Assembly (NCBI GenBank): GCA_033239125.1
Contig: BSWB01000008.1
Span: 712,001 to 776,000, forward strand
DNA from: Fagopyrum homotropicum
Lineage: Eukaryota; Streptophyta; Magnoliopsida; Caryophyllales; Polygonaceae
Direction: 5' to 3'
Length of the DNA: 64,000 nucleotides
The position numbers were made by a program, and so were the translations under genes. The notes under the pieces are model-generated. The model was not told the origin of the DNA. It did not search any database and saw nothing but the letters and a program-made list of their open reading frames with translations. Shown here one piece after another: positions 21,614-32,389 of the stretch. The first letter of the stretch is position 1. Each line of letters begins with the position of its first letter.

Positions 21614-21619
21614 ATAATA

Positions 21620-22250
21620 AGTGATGTTCAACCCCGCCAAGACAAGTATACCCAGAAGGAAATTGGATTGAACGATACATACATCCGTCATAGATGGAGA
21701 AAACCGAGCCATGTGATAAGCTACGAACAACTACACTATTGGAAGGTAGTAAATACATGTGAATATTATGCAAAAGAACATCAACCAAAGCATCCGCCTC
21801 GACCACTGCTGCTACCCCAAAAGCCACCGCTTCTAACTCTACCCGGAAAGGTGTACGAAAACCTTGGACACACTTGGCTGCAGCAACGGTCACGAAACCA
21901 TACAAGTCCCGCACCACAACACCCAAACCCACTTGATCATGGCTCGAAGAAGAGACATCCGAATTAACCTTAAGAAAACCATGATCTAGTGGTAACCATG
22001 AAGAGCGTATAGGAAGAACTGGCCGAGGAGGCCAACTTAAAGTCTAACACAAGCTTTTGCAAACTCACAAATTCATGCGCTTGGACATTCTGCCGAGCCT
22101 TTGGAACCCTAGCAACCAATCCAACCATGGACTCCGGGATTGTCGCCAACAAGGCTTCATTGAAAACTCGCAAATTCCGGAAAGCTTATCCCAGGACATC
22201 CAATGAAGCTTGCACGATTGGCCTTCCTTAGCTCCCAACTAGAACCGGGC
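21620..22250 (-). pseudogene. LINE RNase H-like domain remnant
   Basis: Reading leftward from about 22000: WLPLDHGFLKVNSDVSSSS then GLGVVVRDLYGFVTVAAAKC and FRVELEAVAFGVAAVVEA. This is the RVT_3 (RNase H-like) domain at the end of plant LINE polyproteins. The preceding linker is frameshifted (22173-21970 is another frame). The C-terminal end runs into the CACTA MITE. It lies on the same strand as the LINE remnant at 32390-33790, on the other side of the large CACTA element. Confidence 0.8.
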
Positions 22251-22707
22251 TATAAGCAAGTGAATCGTAGTAAAAAAAAAATTTGTATTTATATATAAAA
22301 AATAATTTTCGTTTGAATGAGAAATAAAAAGCAAAAGTGAGTTGCATTAAATACACTTTTGGATAAAATTGGAAAGTTCTTAACTATCTCATATTGATAG
22401 TTGAGAGACTGTAGATAACATATTATACGCTACAAAAAATAATTAGTTTTGCGACGGAGGTTTGCGTCGGGATAGGTTTCCCGATGTCAATGAGCAATTT
22501 TTACGACGGCGTTTATTGTGGTCGTTTAGTTTGCGACGGCAGAATCATTCCCGTTGCAAAAAAATCTTAAATTGTGGAGTTGAGCGCCCAAAAAAAACAT
22601 TGAGGTCCGAAGTAAAAATAATGAAAACAATAATTTATTTACCTTCTTTTTATACAGAAAAATGATATTAGCCCTAAAACAATTGAGGTTCGTAAACAAT
22701 TGCCTTC

Positions 22708-24248
22708 GGGTGTGTTTGGCAAATTACCATTTACACTAGTGTTTCCTAACACTAGTGTAAATAGGGGTTGTTTTTTTAGTAGCACCAGTGTTTAGTGTCT
22801 TGAAACCTTAAACGGTGTTTGGCAAAAACACCAGTGTTTCCTAGCCAGATTGTGGGGTGTTGTTGGGTTAACTCGCATAACAGAAGTCCGACAGTTTCTT
22901 GCTCCGGATTGGCAATTTTTGGGCGATTCGGCGAGAGCAACATCGAGGTTAGGCCGTCGTTCCCCATCATCAAGATAAAGAGGTTAGGCCGTTGTTCCCT
23001 TTGTCAACATTGGAGAGCTCCATCGAGGTTAGCCGGTATAATTAGGGTTTGCTGAAATCGGTTTTTGGTTGGTTTGTGTGGTTCTTCGCATCTTCTTATC
23101 GACGTCCTAATCTTCAACACTGCCGTTTATTTGATCTTTGGTATGCTGCCTGGTGATGTTTGTAACAAGACATTTCTCTCTTTGACCCAATTCAACCCTT
23201 AAATGTGCTTGCTTCGACTTCTTTAGTTTGTGGGTGATTCTGATTTCTTGCTTTTCATCTAGTGTTTTGAATCAGATACCAATGTGCTGAATTTAGTTGT
23301 TTCTGTCTAATCCTCATGGTTTTGCAATTTCTCAGATACCAATGTACTTGGGTCTTTGGGCGTTTGATTGATCTTTGTGCTGGGTTTTGGAAATTCTTGT
23401 TTCTGTCTATCGACGAATTATTTTAGAATTTGTGTTGGGTTTTGGGTTTTTGGGCGTTTGATTGATTATTGTGTTGTGTATGAATCAGTATACCCTTATA
23501 TTGAACTGATCATATCAAAGAATGTGCTTCGTCTTCTTCAAATACTACATGGAGTAACAAAACTGCTCATTATTAACAATTACAACATGGAGTGACTGCT
23601 CATTATTAACAATTTTAGCAACTTCTGATTTCTTTTTTCCCTTCTTTGCTTCATCTTCTTTGCTTCGTCTTTGTGCTGAGTATGAATCAGTATACTTTAG
23701 TTTAATAAGCTAACTGTATCGATTTGGGTTTGCAGCAGAAACTGCTCATTATTAACAATTACAGCATGGAGTGACAAAACTTTCTTCCAAATACATTTGG
23801 ACATATACAAATTTCTGATTAAAAATCTCATCATATTTTGAAACCATTTCAAGGAGTAAACAACCACTTCATTCAACTTTACAAAAAGCCAAATGGTAAG
23901 ATCACGCACTTGAGAAAGCACAGAAGGTTCTAAATACATTTCTATATTTTGATAATTCCACATTGTTTTGCATTTTCTCAGATACCAATGTATTTGAGTT
24001 GTAGGTCAACAAGAGTTTATTCTCAGATACCAATGTACTTGATTATCAGCTAATCATATATCCACCATATAGTTTCTACTGAATTATCAAGTGCACAATC
24101 ATCTACTTTGCAATTTTAGCTCATTAGATATCCTTTTTGCTGTTATTCCTGTAATTTCTTCTGTTGACTGACCTTATTGTCAATCAATTAGTAAATGACA
24201 GATTGTTAATCTATTATTTAATAGTGCATGGTTGTGTGTTAGGTAGCA
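22708..24248. other. Harbinger left end, non-coding
   Basis: Terminal repeat, then T-rich sequence with repeated short blocks: TCAGATACCAATGTACTTG occurs three or more times, and CTGCTCATTATTAACAATTA occurs near 23565 and 23740. It could be promoter and 5' intron sequence for the + strand gene at 24249 (a TTAG acceptor-like site lies just before its ATG). No coding domain is recognised. Confidence 0.5.
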
Positions 24249-24588
24249 ATGGACGACTACTCCGGTTTTGAGAGCGGCATATGCATGTCAGATGAATGAT
24301 CCCATCGAAGATGAGATGCTAACGTACGCATTCGATGATAGTGGATGTTCATCAAGTTTGAGGGATTTCGTGCAGGGACTACGTGAAGAGAGGAGAAGAT
24401 TGAATTATGAAGTTTGAGTAGTGAGCATGTGGGAAATGGATGGTACTGTCATGATTGAGGCATTAAAGGAAGAACTTAAACAAGAGAAACAACTGAACAA
24501 GAAACTCCGGACTGAAAATTGTTTACGATCATTTGGTTGGGGTTTACTTTGTGGGGTTACAATTGCTTTTTATGTAATGTACTACTAG
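24249..24588 (+). pseudogene. Small coiled-coil, tail-anchored-like protein gene in Harbinger, broken
   Basis: Starts ATG at 24249: MDDYSGFESGICMSDE then TGA. One frame over it continues NDPIEDEMLTYAFDDSG, SLRDFVQGLREERRRLNYE, a second TGA near 24415, then MIEALKEELKQEKQLNKKLR and finally FGWGLLCGVTIAFYVMYY before TAG at 24588. Reading across the two lesions gives about 110 residues: acidic start, Glu/Lys-rich coiled-coil-like middle, and a hydrophobic C-terminal segment that could be a membrane anchor. It is on the strand opposite the transposase. I do not recognise the family. It could be a captured host gene or a third element gene. Confidence 0.45.
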
Positions 24589-24897
24589 GGGTTTAATTTG
24601 TGGAGTTTCAATTACTTGTATTATGTAACGTACTAATAGGGTTCTCTTACCCATGAATCAATAATGTATTACTATGGTTAATGTTATTGGCCTTGTGTCT
24701 TTGTTTTTATAACTCATGCAATTTCATCATACACGGACGAAAATTTAGACTAAAAATGTTTACAAATTATAAAATTAAACACTTAAAAATAGTGTCAGCA
24801 ACAACATAAAGGAGTGTTTTAAAACCTGATTGATGAGAAATGTTCATAAAAGAGTACATAAATAAAGTTGGACAATGTCGGTAATATATCAAACATA

Positions 24898-26214
24898 TTA
24901 CATATTCCTTCTTGCATTCCAAATTGCTGTTGCAATACGATCACGAATATGACCCATTCCTCTTTCATTCTCATTGGTCTCCTCCACCTCTTCTACCTCA
25001 TCTTGAGTTGTCGTTGGCAACTCATCGTCATCTTCCTGCAAGTCATCGTACCCTGAGTATAGACGAATAAAGTTGTGTAACGCAAAGCAAGCAAGATGGA
25101 TGTCAACTTGAGTGTGGTCCGGGTAACAAGGCATAGCAGATAATAAGTTCCATCTCTTTTTTAGGATTCCAAAACAACATTCAATGCAGCTTCTCAGAGA
25201 AGAATGTGCCTTGTTAAACGCTTCCTTTTTGTTGCTAGGAGGCTCATTGTCAAACTGATTTAAGTGATACCGAGTCTTTGAATACGGAACTAGGAACCCC
25301 GGTCTATCTGCATAACCCTTGTCACAAAGATAGTACTTATCTAGAGGTGGAAGTGGGAAGTTGAGAATGGGGTTGCAGATTGCATTTTCGAGAACCTTGG
25401 CGTCATGAGCCGACCCTTCCCAACCGGACAAGACAAAAGTGAACAACATATTAAAGTCACATACGGCGAGGACGTTGAAAGTCACAATATGTTTCCTCCG
25501 ACAAACAGAACTTGAGAAACTTCTTCAATGCATGCACTTATGTGAGTACCATCCAGACAGCCAATGCAATCCTGAATTGAAAACTTCCATTAAGACAAAT
25601 TACGAATAAATGAAATGAGCCAAAAATATATCCTTCACTTGTTTGTGTTTACCTTAAAAGTAATCCTTGTATCTCGGGTGAACTTCGATGTGTGATGGTG
25701 TTCTAGAAAAATTTGGGTTCCGGGGTCGGATGACATCACCGGCTAGTCCACGCCCTTCATGTCCACGTCCGGTAATAGAGTTCAATACGCTATGAAACGA
25801 TCGGTGTACAGTTTCGGTTGACCTTTGAAAGTGTTCAGCAACAACACGAACCGAGCAGCCTTGTGCAAGGGTGTATAAAAACAAACCAACTTTTTCAATT
25901 ACCGAGACTTCTGTAGAAGAAGTGAGGCCATAGTTCTGCTCCAACTCGTTACATAAACGTAGGAAAACTTCAGCATCCATTCTGAACATGTTCACTGTCC
26001 GAATGTTATGCCCGTTCAATATCTCCTCCATCCAAAGTCTCCCCCGGTCATACTCCGTGTAACAAGGCTCCTTGTATATGTGCTTGTAGTAGTGATCAGC
26101 TGCAATTGCATATTGTCTTTGTAATTCTTGATGAGACTCAATAGAGTTGAACCGTCGAATTTGTCTACGCTCATTGTCGTCACTATCATGGCTATCAGTA
26201 CTAGAACTTGACAT
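24898..26214 (-). pseudogene. PIF/Harbinger DDE transposase, frameshifted
   Basis: Start at 26214 (MSSSSTDSHDSDDNERR). The first exon holds the usual N-terminal region: FRMDAEVFLRLCNELEQNYGL, then GLFLYTLAQGCSVRVVAEHF. It should end ...RYKDYFK with a GTAAAC donor near 25651, but an extra T gives TTTTAAG and an in-frame stop. The next exon begins after CAG at about 25573 with DCIGCLDGTHIS (first catalytic Asp). A second frame error near 25505 precedes RKHIVTFNVLAVCDFNMLFTFV, GWEGSAHDAKV (second Asp) and SLRSCIECCFGILKKRW (Glu). The C-terminus is acidic and ends ARRNM. All three DDE residues survive, but in different frames. It normally cuts and pastes the element with help from ORF1. Confidence 0.9.
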
Positions 26215-26437
26215 TCAGAACCTGAAATAAATTGTGCAGATAAGTACTACTAAAGGAAGGAGTTTCTAGAAATTTAAAGATAGTGCATGAAAATCAAGTT
26301 CAATGAATATAAGATAAGTAATAATGAAAGGAGTGTCGTGAAATTTAAAATCAACATATAATCCAACAAAACATACACAATCCAACATGTTTTTCTTAAG
26401 ATAGTAGTTTCATAAAATAAAACTAACAGTCGGACAA

Positions 26438-27538
26438 CTACATCAATGACCGCTCATATTCCCATGTCAACCAACGCAACCTCTCTTCATCATTTTCCAA
26501 GTCCAATAGTATATTCATATCCTTCCTAATGTTAGTCCTCCCAACCATGTAACACCACAGTGGACTTCCACTCTCAACCATGTCATTCTGGACCATCCTT
26601 TTAACAACATCCAACCCTCTCTGAGTCACTCTCTCCTCATCTCTTGCCTTAGAATTTACCTCCTCCTAGAGTACTGCTAGCAATCTATCACTGTTCTCAT
26701 GTGAACATTCCAAGAAGGCTTCCAACTTCGAAGACCCAACTGATTGTCTTCTTTTCCTCTTCATCGGACCCTTATCTTTATTACCCTTAGTTGTCGGTGT
26801 TGGTTCTGTAAATTGAATCGGCTCATCATCGTTTGCTTGAACTCTGGAGTAGCTAGAACCGCCACCTTCATTGACAGTGCCGACAAAATTACGAAAAAAA
26901 TCACCACCCTCACCGTCATCTTCACCTAAACCTAATTCCCCATCATCTGGAAGCGAGATAGGCTCTGGTGTTGCCTCACGAACCATTCCAGCTGACATGG
27001 CTAGACGACCCGTAGCTACATTTCCATCAAACAACGATGTCAACAACTCCTCATACTCCACTTCCATACCCTTGTTCTTATACTTCTTACATTTTACATC
27101 TTCCTAAAATACAAAGCACAAACAAGTCAAAATTTTTTTATTAAACATCACAAATTAATATTTATAAAAGCTATAACAACGTATGAATAAAAAGTTTCAT
27201 GAAATTACCTTTATATTCCTATCCCACCATTCATTGGAAGCCGTAATCATTCGAGTCTTCTCATCCCATCCTAGACCGGTCTCAGAATTCCTAAGACTTT
27301 TCCAAGCCTTGTATTCCTTTTTCATTGACTCGAATTTATTTCTACAAAATTCATTAACTCCAGCCTTCCCAGTCTTACTAATAAATGTAGCAGTTATATC
27401 CTTCCAATTGTAAGCTTGCTTGCTCCCATTTTTCTTTTGATATTCAATTAAAATTGAAACTAGAAGTGTTACTAGTTCAAATGTCCAAGGAAAATTTGGA
27501 GTCCTAGACCGACATTGTGAGACATTATTATCATCCAT
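26438..27538 (-). pseudogene. Harbinger ORF1, Myb/SANT-like protein, one nonsense codon
   Basis: Two exons. Exon 1 (27538-27209, 110 codons) starts MDDNNVSQCRSRTPNFPWTF and holds a Myb/SANT-like DNA-binding domain (WTFELVTLLVSILIEYQ, NWKDITATF, NKFESMKKEYKAWKSLR, WWDRNIK). Donor AAG/GTAATT, acceptor TTTTAG. Exon 2 (27103-26438) reads EDVKCKKYKNKGMEVEYEEL, acidic and basic linkers with KRKRR, and ends WLTWEYERSLM. The frame is continuous except for TAG at 26666-26668, followed at once by EEVNSKARDEERVTQ in the same frame, so a single base change (for example CAG to TAG) probably killed it. In this family ORF1 binds the element ends and works with the transposase. Confidence 0.88.
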
Positions 27539-29391
27539 CTACACGCTAAAACAATATAAATAAATGCTTAGTACAAACACAAGTATAGTACACAATAAAA
27601 AATTATATATCTATGCATGACAAACATCATAATAATGAGCACATTACAAAAAATGGGGGCCTAATGCAGACAGAGTGTATTCATACCAAGTTATACACCA
27701 GCACAACTCAATTAGTATCAGTAGATTAAACACCAGCAATGAACAAGCAATGAAGACAGACTGTATATTAAACACCAGCACATTACAAAAAATGGGGGCC
27801 TAATGCAGACAGAGTGTATTCATACCAAGTTATACACCAGCACAACTCAACTAATAGCAGTAGATTAAACACCAGTAATGAACAAGCAATGAAGACAAAC
27901 AATAGATTAAACACCAGCACAATGCAGACAGAGATAAAGATAGAAAATGCAAACAAAGATAATGCTTGAACACAATGCAGACAGTTTATACAGGGATAGA
28001 TTGAACACCATCACAATGCAGACAAAGATAGATTGACCACAATGTCAATCTGTACACCAGCACAATGCAGACATACAATATTCATATGAGCCAGGAAAAC
28101 AGATACATTCAACACAATGCAGACAGAGAGTATCCATGTGACCTACATATAATTCAGATTGGATACAATACTTTCCTATTTCCACGTCTCTCACTTTTTT
28201 GGATGATGAACACTATAGAAAGATAAAAAGTAGCTTGGACAATTCGATTAGTAGTAGTACCATGCTTATCAATTGCAGTAAAAATGAGGAGACAAAAAGA
28301 AAGATGGGAACAAAACGAGAGACATATAATTTTTTGTGGCATCCGTGTTATTCTGCAAATTGCCGTCAAGAATTTGATAATTATTTTAGAATGATGTGTT
28401 GATTACATGGTTAAACTACATCGACTATTTGACTCACTCCTATTATCTGACAGTTAGTCTAAATTCCTCAAAGATCATATGGTAAAAGGGGATTGATTGA
28501 TCATGGATTGTTTGAAATGAGTTCCTACTGTCAAGTTTAGAAGCAAAAATGGGGTTTCGATAAATCTGTAGTTTTTGCTGTGGAGGGCAAGTATTATTGA
28601 TTAGTAATCACTAATCACATCAGAGGCAAAAAGTGATAGTGACATTGCTAATCTATAGCAAAAATTATTTGTAACGTTCAGTAAATTGCATTTTTAGGAA
28701 GATCTGGATGCAATATAGCACATTTGAAGAAATTAGAAACATTGATGTACTAGTGACAGTAAAGAGTACAACACGAGAGACATATATTCAGATTGGATAC
28801 AACACAGCTTCTCGTATTATTGGAATTACAAGTGAGAATCGAGATGGGAACAAAACGAGAGACAGATAGTGGTGACAGTAATGAACAAGCAATGAACAAG
28901 CAATGCATTCCTCCATAGATCTGTCGACAAGAAGAGTACAAGCAATGAACAAGCAATGAACAAATTTCCCTGTTGACAGGAAGAGTACAAGCAATGAGCC
29001 CTATAGATCTGTAAAAACAAATCAGATCTGTAAAAACATATAGCACATTTGAAGAAAAAAATCAAATCTCTACGAAGCCGATCAGTGAAGCTAGTTCACT
29101 TACCGAGACTTGCGTTCGTCGTTGCCGGTGGTGGTTCGTCGTCGCCGGTGGTGGTTCCTCGTTGAAGACAATGTTTTTTGCTCTCAGATTGGAAGATTAG
29201 GGTGTGTTGATGTGAGAGAGTATTGATTATATACCCGGTTTTATGTGTAAATATTGTTTAAAGATAAGGGCATTCTGGGTATTTTGTACGAAGATACACT
29301 AGTGTTTCTCAGGAAGCCAAACACCCGTTAAAATGAGAAACACTCGATTTCACTCGGAAACACTAGTGCGAAATGCCTGCCAAACACACCC
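27539..29391. other. Harbinger right end, non-coding with internal repeats
   Basis: No gene recognised. It holds a 139-bp tandem duplication (copies start 27641 and 27780, each opening ACATTACAAAAAATGGGGGC), many CACCAGCA / AATGCAGACA blocks to about 28130, and CAAGCAATGAACAAGCAATG repeats near 28886-28996. Two GTCGCCGGTGGTGGTTC copies lie near 29120. It ends with the inverted terminal repeat. Confidence 0.6.
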
Positions 29392-31808
29392 TTCATCTCT
29401 TCCACGGTTCTTCAATCGCTTCCACCATTGTTGCACCTCGAACGAAGGTATCTTTTCTTCGCCTCTTCTTCGTTTCTTCCTTGTTTTGTTGGTGATTTTT
29501 GTTGTTTATGATTCCAGTCCTTCTTCCCTTTTTGGAATTTGATTTCAGATTAGCCCTAAAATGTTTGTCCTCTTCATCTCTTCCACGATTCTTCCTTAGG
29601 TGCTCCTCAATCCGACGGTTTTCAACCCCTTCCACCATTGTTGCTCCTCAGTCGAAGGTATCTCGTCCTCGTCTCTTCTCCGTCTCTTCCTTGTTTTGTT
29701 TGTTAGTTTTTATTTTTTTTCTAGGACATTGTTTATCCTCCAACTTGTCTTGTTGCTCCATGAACTTCCTCTATGATATGAACAAGATTCTGAGCCAAAT
29801 AACATCATGCTTGATTAGAGTGCTCCAATTTGTGAGAATGGCTGATGTTTGACTTCACAGCTTTTGCGGATTTGGGGTCTGTCTTCTTTTACACATCACC
29901 TGCAAACATAATAGTATCATATTGAAATGCATATAGCAAATAGAAATGCAGTTGCAACCTTGACAATAAGTGGCAATTAGTTTATTATATCTATACAAAG
30001 TGGCAAGATCAATGTAGTGTTAAGTATTAAAATGGCAGAAAAAACAGTTAGAACTTATAGATCTAGCAAGATCAATGTAGTGTTAAGTATTATAAAACAA
30101 ATGAAAAAGTGGCCTAGAGCTGATGGTTAGTTCATTATGTCAATACAAAGTGGCAATTAGTTTATTATTCGATTAGCTAGATAATTGACCATATTTGCAT
30201 CATTGATTGTGTTCTTCATAACTCAATTCTTATCATATTTTCCTACAACACATGAAATTGTAATGTGTTTGAATTGCCACTTGGAAGCTCTTATTGATTT
30301 AAATCAACTCTGAAAGGTCCATTTTATTCCAAGTTGTCAAAATAACTCAAAAGTATGCTATCTATTTCAGCCCCTTTACATGTAACTTCAAACCAGTCTG
30401 GCAACCCCCTATTGCTCGTGGTTCCTCATTGCAGCTAACACATCGATCGTTGATCCATGCAACAACATTGAACGCAATCAAACCTATTTTCGCTAAAATA
30501 ATATTCAACTTTTTTATTCTTTAGTTGATTTGGTTATTCTTAGACACTAATGTAATATGCTATTGCAAAGCACGTCGCTTCTGCATTCCATTTTGTGGTC
30601 TTGCTTCTTTTTTTCTCAATGGTTTATAAAAGCATGCCTTTTTCATTTATGATTTCTCACTTCTGCATCTTTTATATTTTTTTTTCTGAAGTAAAATATG
30701 CCATGAATTAAAATTGACTTTTTTTAGTTAATGGTTGTAAATATGAAAGTGTCTAAGAATAACTCATCCAGCAGGGTTGAAATTTTTTTTATTTCAGTTT
30801 ACACGTTCTAGAGATGAATTATTTGAAGACATTGTTGCCATAATTCACGGTGGTGATGAGCAAGCCATTGCAAAGTATACTGTGGCGCCTCCATTCAGAC
30901 GTCTTCTACCTGAATTTATGCTCAAGTGGGCTCGTGTTGTTAGCCCATTTTAAATCTTCACTGATCAACCGTTTTATTAATTAAAATGCTAATTTGGAAT
31001 TTAATGCTCTTGTCCAGCAGTGATGTCATTTGTACATATGATTTTCACAGAATTATATATAATTGTTTTTCATGAAAGTATTTTCTCCTTGTGGATACTG
31101 TATGGTAATTCCAAGCATATAGCTTCTAATTTTAGGTTTGAATTCGTTTGGTTTTCGTAGTGTTGTTAATTGGGCCTTGTGGTTTCATGATTTGTCTAAT
31201 TGGGTTTTGTGGTTTGTCTGATGCTTAGTAGTGTCTCTCGTACACAGAAGCTCTCGTACACTTGTGGATAGTTGGTAGTTGATACTTGGTTTAGTGATAA
31301 TGATATTAATGTGTAGTGTTGTTACTTTTGTTGTTGACAAATGCTTCAATATCATATTTTGATGTTAATGTAGAGGACTTTGGTTTTGTAGGGTGGAACA
31401 AGTGTTCATCAAAATGAGTCTATTGGAGAGGAAGATCAAAAAGAGTACGCTGTTGAAGAAGTCGCTTAAGAAGAAAATCCAAGTGAAAATGTTTAAATAT
31501 GTTTCATTTTGAGTTGTTCACAATGACTTGAAACTAATGTAATATGCTATATTTGATTACTCTTTAATTTATGTGAAATTATTGCATAATAAAATAGCAT
31601 GAAAGGGAACTTTAGGTTTGTGACGGCTCTAAATATCATCGCAATTATGCGATTCATGTATAACATTTGCGTCGGCAACGTACCATTATAGATTTTAAAT
31701 AATGTAGCTAGCCGTTACACTATTTGAGACGGGAGATAGCCGTCACAATGATCAATTCGGTATTTCGGTTTGTCTTTTTTTTGCGACGGCATTTTTGTGA
31801 CGGCTTTT
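29392..31808. other. CACTA interior, right of Harbinger
   Basis: A ~90-bp block (CATCTCTTCCACGGTTCTTC ... CTTCCTTGTTTTGTT) at 29394-29490 is repeated at 29575-29700, beside a shared ATTAGCCCTAAAA also seen at 22667. This looks like a duplicated 5' untranslated region. At 30797-30952, after a CAG, an open stretch reads FTRSRDELFEDIVAIIHGGD and LLPEFMLKWARVVSPF then stop, like one exon of a captured gene. A second stretch near 31393-31470 reads HQNESIGEEDQKEYAVEEVA. I recognise neither. Confidence 0.45.
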
Positions 31809-32304
31809 GCCGTCGCATATATTTGAAAAATACACGACATCGCCTTTTTGCGACGGCTCTACCAATCGCAAAATTTAAATTTGGCGCCAACGGACCCTTT
31901 TGTTTGCGTCGGGTGTCGCCGACGCCATGGCGTCGCAAATTTTTCGCGGCGGCAAATTACCGTCACAAAGACCTTTTACGACGGACCACTTGGCGTCAGC
32001 GTGTTTGCCGACGCAACGCCATCGCAAAAGGTGACGCCGTCGCAAAAGGTTTTTATGCCGTCGCAAATATTTGAAAAATACACGTCATCGCCTTTTTGCG
32101 ACGACTCTACCAGTCGCAAAATTTAAATTTGGCGCCGACGGACCTTTTGTTTGCGTCGGGTTCCGCCGACGCCATGGCGTCGCAAATTTTTCGCGGCGGC
32201 AACTTACCGTCACAAAGGCCTTTTATGACGGACCACTTGGCGTCAGCGTGTTTGCCGACACAACGCCATCGCAAAAAGGTGACGCCGTCGCAAAAGGTTT
32301 TTAT
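31809..32304. repeat. 248-bp tandem duplication of CACTA subterminal repeats
   Basis: Copies at 31809-32056 and 32057-32304, each starting GCCGTCGCA, then ATATTTGAAAAATACACG. They are dense in GCGACGG / CCGTCGC motifs and GGCGTCGCAAA. Subterminal arrays of this kind bind the CACTA transposition proteins. Any peptide reading of this region is an artefact of the repeat. Confidence 0.85.
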
Positions 32305-32389
32305 GGCGTCGCAAAAAACCGTCGCAAAAATACTTTTTTTTTTTTTAGTGATACTAAGACGTAAATAAGGTATAAATGCTCCCAACTAG

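Larger units (their letters stand above)
22708..29391 (-). mobile_element. PIF/Harbinger DNA transposon, damaged
   Basis: Ends GGGTGTGTTTGGCA on both sides, in inverted orientation, with CACTAGTGTTTCC shared just inside. A 3-bp duplication TTC flanks it (22705-22707 and 29392-29394); the family usually targets TTA/TAA, so TTC is a variant. It carries the two standard genes on the - strand, a DDE transposase and a Myb/SANT-like ORF1, plus a small + strand gene at 24249-24588. Lesions are few: one stop in ORF1 and at least two frame errors in the transposase. Confidence 0.93.
22428..32350. mobile_element. Non-autonomous CACTA (En/Spm) element with Harbinger nested inside
   Basis: Left end CGCTACAAAAAATAATTAG then TTTTGCGACGG. 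The right end, read on the other strand, is CACTA with an A-run, then GTATTTTTGCGACGG. The left terminus carries CG in place of CA. A 3-bp duplication ATA flanks it (22425-22427 and 32351-32353). Both ends carry many TGCGACGGC / GCCGTCGCA subterminal repeats, diagnostic of CACTA elements. Without the nested Harbinger (22708-29391) it is about 3.2 kb. No TNP2-type transposase is visible. The right half holds short exon-like stretches (30797-30952 and about 31393-31470) and a 248-bp tandem duplication. Confidence 0.82.

Noticed and set aside
27641..27918. Possible CRISPR-like or satellite array
   Set aside because: Only two copies of a 139-bp unit plus short shared words; this is an internal duplication in Harbinger DNA.
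31720..32385. Several overlapping frames with Arg-rich peptides in the CACTA right arm
   Set aside because: Produced by GCGACGG-type subterminal repeats read in all frames; the same peptide appears twice because of the 248-bp duplication.
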